Shown here: in pieces, positions 18,720 to 25,652 of the stretch
How the letters are laid out: each line of letters starts with the position of its first letter
Numbering within the stretch: position 1 is the first letter of the stretch
Assembly: GCF_022808175.1 (NCBI RefSeq)
Contig: NZ_JALGBX010000026.1
Span: 1 to 64,000, forward strand
Source: Streptomyces sp. AP-93
GTDB taxonomy: Bacteria; Actinomycetota; Actinomycetes; Streptomycetales; Streptomycetaceae
Length of the DNA: 64,000 nt
Direction: 5' to 3'
Program-made: the position numbers and the translations under genes
Notes under the pieces: generated by a model
Databases searched by the model: none
The model's input: only the letters and a program-made list of their open reading frames with translations
Told to the model about the DNA's origin: nothing

Positions 18720-20774
18720 GTGCGGCGGAAGGTCGCGCTGGGTGAGGGCGAGAGCGGCCGGGTGGCGTGCGCGTCCGCGACCGCGTTCCGGGGATTGGAC
18801 ACCGTCTCTGGTGAGGTGCTGAATACCGCCGCGCTGGGTGAGCGGGTGGGCTGGCTGACGACGCTGGTGGAGTCGATGGCCGCCGGGGTGATCGGCGGGC
18901 ACTGGAGCCGGACAGAGTTGACCCAACTTGCATCGGGTGTCGGGCCATCGGGTGAGCGGTTGCCGTCGAACGCGTGGATGGCATTGCGCACTCTGGGCTG
19001 GACGGCAACCGTGCCGGAGGGCCTGTATGTGCCCGACCGGGTCCGCCGGGTCGCGGAAGAGCAGGCCGGGCGGGTACTGCGCTCGGCCGAATGGCGCGCG
19101 GCGATCCTGGATGCGGTCCTGACCACCTGGCCGGCCGGCGCTGACCCGATGAAACGTAGTGAGGAGGAGTGGGCGGCGCTACGGGCTGCCTGTCCGCAGG
19201 GGACGGCGGCGCCCGCCTCGGTCTTCCGCTCACGTACCCGTCAGGTGCTGCGCTTCACCACCGCGCACCGTCGTCTGCCCCTTGGCCTGTGTGAGCTGGA
19301 GGCGGCGCCGGGCGGCGGCCATCAGGTGGTGCTGGCCGCCGCAGACAAGCAACTCGCCACCCTCGTCCGGTGCGAGGACGAGCCCGCACGCTACGCGGTG
19401 CTGACCGTACGACTCCCGGTACGCCCCGACCCACGTACCCGTTCCGACTGGCGTCCGGTACGCATCCGGTTCCGGCTGCCGCCCACCATCGACGCCACGG
19501 CCGCCCTGCACGCACCGACCCTGCGCCTGCGCGGCGGGCGGCTGCGTCTGGATCTCGCCCACACCACCGGAGTGCCCAAGACGCTGCGTTCTGGGCACGG
19601 TCGGGCAGTGGCTTTCGACTACGGACTGAACACCCTGCTCACCGGCGGAACTCTCACCCTGACCGGCGGCGTCCAACCGGCCGTCCTGACCGACGGACAG
19701 CCCGTCTTCCTCCGTATGGACGGGGTACTGGCCAAAGCCGACCGGCTCCGCATCCACGCCGAACACCTGTGGACCAAAGCCGCGCACCTGGAATGCCTCC
19801 TGGACGGCCAGCGAGTCCTGGGCCGCTGCCCGGATACCCTGACGGCCGCCAAGCTCGCAGTGCTGCGCACCGAGCACGCCCGGGTCAGTAAGCGGCGTCA
19901 GCGCCTGAACGCGGAGATCGCCAAGGCGGCCGCACGGTTCATGGTCGATCACGCCCGCGGCTGGGGGGCGTCGGTGATCTACCTGGAGGATCTGCGGGAC
20001 ATGGAGGCCCGCGGAAAGGGCCGCACCCTCAACACCCGCCTCTCCAGCTCCGTGCGCGGACAGATCGTGGCCGACGTACGACATCAGGCCGCCCGGCACG
20101 GCATCGCCGTGGTCATCGTCCCCGCACGCGGCACCTCCAAATACTGCCCCCGCTGCCTGACCGCCTTCCGCCACCACACTGCCCCCGACAACACCCGAGC
20201 CGGCTGGAAATGGGCCACCTGCCCCAACACGCGGTGCGGATACAGCGCCGACCGGGACGTCGCCGCCTGGCAACGCATCGGCGCCCGAGGACTGCAACAC
20301 CAACACCTGACCGTCCTGGACCGGACCACCGGCACCTACCTGATCCGGCGCACCGTCCAGGAACTGGACCGACCCGTCCAGCACCCCAAGCCCACCCACC
20401 CGGCCCCGCCCGTGTCTGGTCCGCAGAATTCCTCCGCGGACCGGACGAAGGAGGGACCGACGAGAGACCGCCCTGTGCCCAGGCAGCGACGCAGGGTCCC
20501 CGCCCCACCCGCAACACCGGCATCGACCGGCCCGGGTGGAAAGCGTCCGGCGGGGCGGCCGCCCCAGCAACCCACCCACCGCACCCAGCGGCGACGTGGG
20601 CGGCAGGCACCGCACACGATGAGCACCCCCAACCGGCACCAGCCGACCGGGACCAGACTCGGCGCAGGCTTCCACCTGCACACCCACGCCACCCCGCCCA
20701 AACAACGGGCACGGCGAAACCCGAGACTCTTTTCCCACCGGGCCGAACACCCAGCCCCACCCAGGAAAACCTAA
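18720..20774 (+). CDS. TnpB-like RuvC nuclease (transposon-associated)
   Basis: An RNA-guided-nuclease-family protein, 684 residues from the GTG at 18720. The split RuvC core is visible: AVAFDYGLNT (Asp about 300), SVIYLEDLRDM (Glu about 423) and SADRDVAAWQ (Asp about 513). A zinc ribbon lies between the last two: CPRC and CPNTRC (Cys about 476, 479, 501, 506). TnpB proteins are usually about 400 residues; this one has a long N-terminal region and about 110 low-complexity residues at the C-terminus that overlap the structured right-end DNA. The stop TAA is part of the conserved right end. The start is uncertain; an ATG at 18873 is a later option. Confidence 0.8.
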   Translation: MRRKVALGEGESGRVACASATAFRGLDTVSGEVLNTAALGERVGWLTTLVESMAAGVIGGHWSRTELTQLASGVGPSGERLPSNAWMALRTLGWTATVPEGLYVPDRVRRVAEEQAGRVLRSAEWRAAILDAVLTTWPAGADPMKRSEEEWAALRAACPQGTAAPASVFRSRTRQVLRFTTAHRRLPLGLCELEAAPGGGHQVVLAAADKQLATLVRCEDEPARYAVLTVRLPVRPDPRTRSDWRPVRIRFRLPPTIDATAALHAPTLRLRGGRLRLDLAHTTGVPKTLRSGHGRAVAFDYGLNTLLTGGTLTLTGGVQPAVLTDGQPVFLRMDGVLAKADRLRIHAEHLWTKAAHLECLLDGQRVLGRCPDTLTAAKLAVLRTEHARVSKRRQRLNAEIAKAAARFMVDHARGWGASVIYLEDLRDMEARGKGRTLNTRLSSSVRGQIVADVRHQAARHGIAVVIVPARGTSKYCPRCLTAFRHHTAPDNTRAGWKWATCPNTRCGYSADRDVAAWQRIGARGLQHQHLTVLDRTTGTYLIRRTVQELDRPVQHPKPTHPAPPVSGPQNSSADRTKEGPTRDRPVPRQRRRVPAPPATPASTGPGGKRPAGRPPQQPTHRTQRRRGRQAPHTMSTPNRHQPTGTRLGAGFHLHTHATPPKQRARRNPRLFSHRAEHPAPPRKT

Positions 20775-20790
20775 GCTCATCCGAGACGCT
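20418..20790 (+). ncRNA. putative omega-RNA overlapping the tnpB 3' end
   Basis: In TnpB systems the guide RNA is made from the 3' end of tnpB and the right end, with the guide in the flank. Here 20418-20626 and 20753-20790 are conserved in the tnpB-less copy at 42313-42620. A GGTCCGC/GCGGACC stem (20418-20424, 20436-20442) is kept there with an entirely different loop. A CCCCGCC/GGCGGGG stem encloses an inner hairpin that differs between copies. Stem conservation with loop change favours RNA function. The guide would start at 20791. No transcript evidence. Confidence 0.45.
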
Positions 20791-20859
20791 GTGTTCCGAG
20801 CCGTCCACCGCGGCCAGGACGGGGCTGGCGGGGGTGGAACCGGCCGAGTTGGTCTGCAT
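20791..20859 (-). pseudogene. N-terminal stub of a universal stress protein gene
   Basis: From an ATG at 20857-20859 with GGAGGGTGGAGG just upstream, 23 codons read MQTNSAGSTPASPVLAAVDGSEH, matching the first strand and ATP-loop (VLxAVDGSEHS) of the UspA family. The reading frame then runs into the right end of the tnpB element and homology stops. The rest of the gene is not found on the other side of the element. Confidence 0.7.
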
Positions 20860-20907
20860 GCCTCCACCCTCCGGCGGGGCGGACCCGGCGGGCAGGGACC
20901 GAAGGCC

Positions 20908-21264
20908 CTACTTCACGCGGTAGTCGGCCTTCTCCGCGAGCTTGCCGTCCTTGTAGCAGAAGCGCAGCACCGTGTCGCCGCTCCCGGAGTCGGACAGGAA
21001 CCAGGAGCACTGGCTGCCGGTCGGCACGGCGGGGCCGCCCTCCTTGAGGGCCGAGGTGACGAAGCTTTCGCCGGACGGCAGCTTCGCGCGGACCTCGGCC
21101 TCGGCGTCGCCGACTTTGACGGCCTCGTACACCTTCTGGTCGACGAGGGTCTTGTCGGCCACGTCCATGACCTTGCCCACCCCGAAGAGCAGCGCCACGA
21201 GCAGTCCGATTCCCAGCACCCCGGCCACCGCACAGCCGATCAGACATCCATTGCGTCGCGCCAC
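20908..21264 (-). CDS. small membrane-anchored hypothetical protein
   Basis: A 118-residue protein with a basic start (MARRNGCLIGCA), one membrane segment (GVLGIGLLVALLFGVGKV) and an extracytoplasmic domain of about 90 residues with two Cys (SQCSWFLSD and LRFCYKDGK) that may form a disulfide. No family recognised. ATG at 21262-21264. Transcribed away from the universal stress protein gene. Confidence 0.7.
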   Translation of the reverse strand: MARRNGCLIGCAVAGVLGIGLLVALLFGVGKVMDVADKTLVDQKVYEAVKVGDAEAEVRAKLPSGESFVTSALKEGGPAVPTGSQCSWFLSDSGSGDTVLRFCYKDGKLAEKADYRVK

Positions 21265-21370
21265 GTCGAACTCCTCGTTCCTCTGCCGTCCGTCGGACGG
21301 TTGCCGTCCGTCCTCCCGACTCTCGCAAGCGGGGCGGCCGCCTGCTGTTCTCCAAAGTCGTCGGTCCGCG

Positions 21371-21455
21371 CAACGATCGTCGTTCGAGGTCGGACCGGGT
21401 GCGGCGTGTATACAGGGATGAGAACGATCATTCGGACGAAACGTGAGGAACCATC
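21371..21455 (+). promoter_or_regulatory. upstream region of the universal stress protein gene
   Basis: Two related AACGATC(G/A)T elements (21372 and 21423) lie here; the first is part of the palindrome AACGATCGTCGTT. TATACA at 21409-21414 is a plausible -10 box; no convincing -35 is present. GTGAGGAA immediately before the GTG supplies a ribosome-binding site. Confidence 0.35.
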
Positions 21456-21905
21456 GTGAGCCAGAACACCGAGCCTCTGATCGTCGTCGGCGTGGACGGT
21501 TCGAACCACTCGAAGCAGGCCCTGCGCTGGGCCGTGGCCCAGGCGAAGGCCATCGGCGGCCGCGTGCACGCCGTGATGAGCTGGGAGTGGAACACCAACC
21601 CCTTCGGCGTCAGCCCGGCCGAGCAGACCGAGCTGGTGCACGCCGAGGACGCAGCCCGGCAGAAGCTCGCCGACACCGTGGCGGAGGCCGTCGGCACCTC
21701 GCCGGGCGTTCCGGTCTTCCGCCGGGTGGAACAGGGCTCGCCCGCGCAGGTGCTGGTGGACGCCTCGGAGGAAGCGGCGCTGACGGTCGTCGGCACCCGC
21801 GGCTACGGCGGCATCAAGGGCGCGCTGCTGGGCTCGGTGAGCCAGCAGGTGGTGCAGTACGCGGCCAGTACGGTCGTCGTGGTCCGCGAGGACGGCTCCG
21901 CCTGA
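21456..21905 (+). CDS. universal stress protein, UspA family
   Basis: A 149-residue single-domain Usp. The ATP-binding pattern is intact: VVGVDGSNHSKQALRWA at the N-terminus and VVGTRGYGGIKGALLGSVSQQVV near residue 115 (G-2x-G-9x-G-S type). GTG start. A second Usp gene 600 bp upstream on the other strand survives only as a stub, so this may be the remaining member of a local pair. Confidence 0.9.
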   Translation: MSQNTEPLIVVGVDGSNHSKQALRWAVAQAKAIGGRVHAVMSWEWNTNPFGVSPAEQTELVHAEDAARQKLADTVAEAVGTSPGVPVFRRVEQGSPAQVLVDASEEAALTVVGTRGYGGIKGALLGSVSQQVVQYAASTVVVVREDGSA

Positions 21906-21962
21906 GGGGCTGAGGGGCTGAGGGACCGGACCCCGGCCGCGCCCCGGCCGCGCCCCGACCGC

Positions 21963-22964
21963 TCAGGACGGCGCGGCGCCCAGGTCCGCCGGGTCGGTGT
22001 TGGCCCCGCAGAGCACCACCGCGACCCGCTCGCCGAGCGGCCCGGACGCGGTGCGTACGGCCGCCAGGGCGGTGGCCGCGCCCGCTTCGACCACGATGCG
22101 GTGCTCGTCCCAGAGCGCGCGCCGGGCGGCGGTGATCGCCGCGTCCGGGACCAGGACCGATGCGGCGTTCGGCTCCCGCACGGCGGCCAGCGCGTCCGCG
22201 GAGACCCGGGTGGCTCCGAGCGAGTCGGAGGCCACCGAGTTCACCGGGACGTCCACCGGCCGGCCGGCTTCGAGGGCCGCGTTCAGGGCCCGGCAGTTCT
22301 CCGGCTCGGCCGCGACGACCCGTACGCCGTGTTCCCGCGCGGCGGTCGCGATGCCGGCGAACAGCCCGCCTCCGCCGACCGCGACGACGACCGTGTCCAG
22401 ACCGGGCAGGGCGGTGCGGATCTCGTCGAGGAGGGTTCCGGCGCCCGCCGCGATGAGCGGGTGGTCGTACGCGTGGCTGCTCAGCGCCCCGCTCCCGGCG
22501 GCGAACTCCCGGCAGGCCGCGAGCGCTTCGGCGTACCGGTCGCCGACGAGCCGTACGTCGGCCCCGTAGCCGCGCAGCCGCTCCACCTTCACGCGGGGGG
22601 CCGTGGCCGGCAGGAACACCGTGGCGGGCACGCCCTCGGCGCGGGCCGCCCAGGCGCAGGCGAGGCCGGCGTTGCCGCCGGAGGCGATGGTGACCCCGGC
22701 GCCGGGAAGGCTGCCGGCGGCGCGGTGGGCGGCGAGGAAGTTGCGGGCGCCGCGCGCCTTGAAGGAGCCGGTGTGCTGGAGGTACTCCAGGGCGTACGAA
22801 ATCCCTCCGCCCGCCGGTATCACCGCGACGGGCCGCACGGCCCCGGCGATGCGGCCTGCGGCGGCGCGCACGGCGCCGTAGTCGAGCGGCACCGCATCGA
22901 GCGGCACCGCGTCAAGCGGCACCGCGTCGAGCTGCACCGCGTCGAGCTGCTGTTCCATGGACAT
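21963..22964 (-). CDS. PLP-dependent serine/threonine dehydratase-like enzyme
   Basis: A 333-residue fold-type II PLP enzyme. The PLP lysine lies in TGSFKARGARNF (near residue 68), a glycine loop in VAVGGGGLFAGIA, and the substrate loop in ASGGNAGLACAWAA. It likely dehydrates Ser/Thr or a related hydroxy amino acid. The N-terminus has four tandem LDAV(P/Q) units encoded by a 15-bp repeat, which vary outside the fold. It is next to, and on the same strand as, a TetR regulator 31 bp upstream. Confidence 0.82.
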   Translation of the reverse strand: MSMEQQLDAVQLDAVPLDAVPLDAVPLDYGAVRAAAGRIAGAVRPVAVIPAGGGISYALEYLQHTGSFKARGARNFLAAHRAAGSLPGAGVTIASGGNAGLACAWAARAEGVPATVFLPATAPRVKVERLRGYGADVRLVGDRYAEALAACREFAAGSGALSSHAYDHPLIAAGAGTLLDEIRTALPGLDTVVVAVGGGGLFAGIATAAREHGVRVVAAEPENCRALNAALEAGRPVDVPVNSVASDSLGATRVSADALAAVREPNAASVLVPDAAITAARRALWDEHRIVVEAGAATALAAVRTASGPLGERVAVVLCGANTDPADLGAAPS

Positions 22965-22995
22965 GGCCCCGTACTCCTGTCGTTCGAAACTCGTC

Positions 22996-23640
22996 TCAGG
23001 CTCCGGCGGGCCGGTTCGCCTCGATCAGCTGGCGCAGGGCGCCGTAGTACACCTCGTGGTCGGTCAGGGCGGGCAGTACGCCGGCCAGCCCGCCCGAGAG
23101 CACGGGGAACTCGGCGGGGTCCAGGGCGGCCAGCGCCGCGCGCGAGGCTGCGGTGGCGGCGGCCGGGTCCCGGTGGTCGACGAAGGCCGCGCTGCCCAGG
23201 GTCAGCAGGTACATCCGCCGGTAGGCGGTCATCGCCTCGGCGGGGGTCATCCCGGCGGCCACGCTGTCGGCGAGCGCCGGTTCCACGAGCCGGGCGAGCA
23301 GCTGCCGGCCGAGCCAGGGGCGGCCGCCGCGCAGGATCATCAGCCCGGGGTGGGCCGCGAGGAGCCGGTAGAGGGCGGTGAACCGCTGCTCGGTGGCTTC
23401 GGCCCAGCCCACCGCGGCCGGAATCTGCGGCAACTGGGCGGCGAGGTGTTCGGTGCAGAGGTCGAGCAGGCCGGCGAGGTCGGTGCAGCGGCGCTGGACG
23501 GTGGCGTGCGAGACGTCGAGCCGCTCGGCGAGCGCGCGGAAGCTGAGCGCGGCGGGCCCCTGCTCGTCGAGGATCCGCAGGGCGGCGGCGGCGATCGCCG
23601 CGGGTGTGGCGCGGTCCAGGGCGGCTGATGTTCTCGGCAT
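22996..23640 (-). CDS. TetR-family regulator
   Basis: A 214-residue regulator. The N-terminal helix-turn-helix reads PAAIAAAALRILDEQGPAALSFRALAERLDVSHATVQRR (shown here in part), followed by an all-helical ligand domain. The ATG at 23638-23640 is preferred over an upstream in-frame start at 23667 because the latter lies inside a palindromic operator. It is probably co-transcribed with the dehydratase gene downstream. Confidence 0.82.
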   Translation of the reverse strand: MPRTSAALDRATPAAIAAAALRILDEQGPAALSFRALAERLDVSHATVQRRCTDLAGLLDLCTEHLAAQLPQIPAAVGWAEATEQRFTALYRLLAAHPGLMILRGGRPWLGRQLLARLVEPALADSVAAGMTPAEAMTAYRRMYLLTLGSAAFVDHRDPAAATAASRAALAALDPAEFPVLSGGLAGVLPALTDHEVYYGALRQLIEANRPAGA

Positions 23641-23642
23641 GA

Positions 23643-23655
23643 GATACACCGTATC
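23643..23655. promoter_or_regulatory. operator-like palindrome at the tetR start
   Basis: GATACACCGTATC is a perfect 5-bp inverted repeat with a 3-bp spacer, 3 bp upstream of the TetR start codon. A related GTAC-rich repeat follows at 23674-23691. The position suggests autoregulation. Confidence 0.5.
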
Positions 23656-23732
23656 AGCCGCTGTCACATCCGGCGTACCGTACGACGTATCAACCCCTTC
23701 GAGTGCGCTCGACTACACCCATATTGCTGGTC

Positions 23733-23742
23733 ATTGATCAAT
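23733..23742. promoter_or_regulatory. palindrome upstream of the alpha-galactosidase
   Basis: ATTGATCAAT, a perfect 10-bp palindrome in an AT-rich patch (23715-23760) of otherwise GC-rich DNA. TTGACA follows at 23758-23763. It lies about 80 bp before the alpha-galactosidase start and may bind a regulator. Confidence 0.35.
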
Positions 23743-23820
23743 AACCCCCGACTTATGTTGACAGCGGGTAGTCACACCGCTGCACTGAGCCCTCGACAGC
23801 CCCCACGTCAAGGAGACTCC

Positions 23821-25542
23821 GTGCCGCCTCGCCTGCGTGCGTCGCTCCCCTGTCTGACCGCGGCCGCCCTGCTCGCCCTCGCGCTCTGCCCCGCCCCGGC
23901 GACGGCCGAGCCCACCGCGACTTCGGACACCCCGCTCGCGCTCACTCCGCCCATGGGCTGGAACAACTGGGCGCACTACATGTGCGACATCGACGAGGCC
24001 ACGGTCGTGGCGAACGCGGACGCGCTCGTGGCCACCGGCCTGGCCGCCAAGGGCTACGACACCGTCACCATCGACGACTGCTGGATGACCAAGAGCCGCG
24101 ACGCGGACGGCAATCTGGTCGTCGACACGCAGAAGTTCCCGCACGGCATGGCCTGGCTCGGCGCGTACCTGCACGCCAGGAAGCTGAAGTTCGGCATCTA
24201 CCAGGACGCCGGCTCCCTGACCTGCGAGCGCTACCCCGGCAGCGGCTCCCCCGAGGGCGGCGGCCCCGACCACTACGCCCGCGACGCCCGGCAGTTCGCC
24301 TCCTGGGAGGTGGACTACGTCAAGATGGACGGCTGCAACCTCTGGGTGCCCGAGGGCAAGACCAAGGAACAGGCCTACCGGGACGCCTACAACTCCGTCG
24401 CCAGGGCGCTGCGCGACAGCGGCCGGGACATGGTGCTGTCCGCCTCGGCGCCCGCGTACTTCCAGCAGGGCGAGTGGGGCGGATCCGACTGGCACAAGGT
24501 GATCGACTGGGTCGGCGAGACCGGCCAGCTGTGGCGCGAGGGCCGGGACATCAAGGTCTACAAGCCGGCCGCCCCGGACACCTCGCGCTGGAGCTCGGTC
24601 CTGGGCAACTACGGCTACAACCGCTGGCTCGGCCGGTACGCCGGCCCCGGCAACTGGAACGACCCCGACTTCCTGATCGCGGGCGCCCCCGGACTGAGCC
24701 CCGCGGAAAGCCGCAGCCAGGTCGGCCTGTGGGCCATGATGGCCGCGCCGTTCATCCTGTCCTCGCAGGTCTCCGAGCTCACCCCGGACGGGCTCGCCGC
24801 CCTCGGCAACACCGATCTGATCGCGCTGGACCAGGACCCGATGGGCGTCCAGGGCGCGGTGGTCTCCTCGAACGCCACCTTCGACATCCTGGTGCGGCCG
24901 CTGGCGACCGGGGACCGCGCGGTCGCCGTGCTCAACCGGTCCGCCGCCGCCCGCGACATCCGCGTACCGCTCGACGAGCTCGGGCTGGGGCTGGGCTCCT
25001 GCACCGTCGACGCGAAGAACCTGTGGACCGGCGCAACCCGCGAAGTGTCCGACGCCCTGACCGGAACACTGGCCGCGCACGACACCGGTGTCTGGCGGCT
25101 CACCCCGCACACCGGCTGCGCCGGGGCCGTGCCCACCGGGCAGATCGCCGGCCGGGGCTCCGGCACGAGCGCCGCCTGCGCCGACGGGGCGAACACCACC
25201 GGTGTCGGCGCCGTCGTGATGGCCGCCTGTACGGGCGCACCCGACCAGCGCTGGACCGTGGGCCGGTACGGCAGCCTGCGCCTGGCCGGCGCCTGCCTGT
25301 CGGCGGGCGAGGAGGGCCTCGTGGAGCTGGCCGACTGCCCGGGCGACCAGCAGCGCCGCGAGCCGGGTCAGAGCTGGACCCCCCACCGCGACGGGGCCCT
25401 GGTCGAGGACGTGAGCGGGCTCTGCCTGACGGCGCCGGCACCGGCGGCGCCGCCCGTCGAACCGGGCACCCCCGCCGAGCGGCTGCGGCTGACGCCCTGC
25501 GGCGACCACCAGGTCGACCAGGCGTGGGCCCTGCCGGTCTGA
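23821..25542 (+). CDS. secreted GH27 alpha-galactosidase with C-terminal lectin-like domain
   Basis: A 573-residue secreted enzyme. A signal peptide (RASLPCLTAAALLALALCPA, cleaved near ATA-EP) precedes the GH27 barrel: PPMGWNNWAHY, DTVTIDDCWM, VDYVKMDGCN (nucleophile Asp) and PGNWNDPDFL with SRSQVGLWAMMAAPF. A beta-sandwich follows, then a ricin-B-like region from about residue 440 with Cys pairs. The intact DDCW pair favours alpha-galactosidase over the arabinopyranosidase variants of GH27. GTG start with AAGGAG 5 nt upstream. The GH89 gene follows. Confidence 0.9.
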   Translation: MPPRLRASLPCLTAAALLALALCPAPATAEPTATSDTPLALTPPMGWNNWAHYMCDIDEATVVANADALVATGLAAKGYDTVTIDDCWMTKSRDADGNLVVDTQKFPHGMAWLGAYLHARKLKFGIYQDAGSLTCERYPGSGSPEGGGPDHYARDARQFASWEVDYVKMDGCNLWVPEGKTKEQAYRDAYNSVARALRDSGRDMVLSASAPAYFQQGEWGGSDWHKVIDWVGETGQLWREGRDIKVYKPAAPDTSRWSSVLGNYGYNRWLGRYAGPGNWNDPDFLIAGAPGLSPAESRSQVGLWAMMAAPFILSSQVSELTPDGLAALGNTDLIALDQDPMGVQGAVVSSNATFDILVRPLATGDRAVAVLNRSAAARDIRVPLDELGLGLGSCTVDAKNLWTGATREVSDALTGTLAAHDTGVWRLTPHTGCAGAVPTGQIAGRGSGTSAACADGANTTGVGAVVMAACTGAPDQRWTVGRYGSLRLAGACLSAGEEGLVELADCPGDQQRREPGQSWTPHRDGALVEDVSGLCLTAPAPAAPPVEPGTPAERLRLTPCGDHQVDQAWALPV

Positions 25543-25652
25543 CGGCCCGCCCCATGGGGAAGCAGACGAGGCACCAGACGAGGAAGCACCCACCCACCGA
25601 GCCGAGCGAGCCGGCCGCAGCGCCGGAGCCGGCCGAGACGAGGACGACGCGC

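Larger units (their letters stand above)
18572..20790 (+). mobile_element. IS1341-like element carrying a large tnpB
   Basis: The limits come from comparison with a shorter relative at 42200-42620. The left ends share AGGGTCGCG(C/T)GCAGT plus about 30 more positions; the right ends share CCCAGGA...CCTAAGCTCATC(C/A)GAGACGCT. It carries a TnpB-like nuclease and no TnpA or serine recombinase, so it is not autonomous by itself. A 7-bp-stem inverted repeat (18674-18688) lies near the left end. The left end begins 14 bp after the ATPase stop; the right end interrupts a universal stress protein gene. Confidence 0.8.

Noticed and set aside
19230..20867. 545-codon minus-strand frame inside the tnpB element
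   Set aside because: No recognisable domain; the plus strand has the RuvC and zinc-ribbon residues. Only the final 23 codons of a neighbouring minus frame (the stress-protein stub) look real.
21906..21962. Short CTGAGGGG and CGCCCCGGC repeats after the universal stress protein gene
   Set aside because: Only 57 bp of low-complexity sequence between convergent genes; it could aid termination but no clear hairpin stands out.
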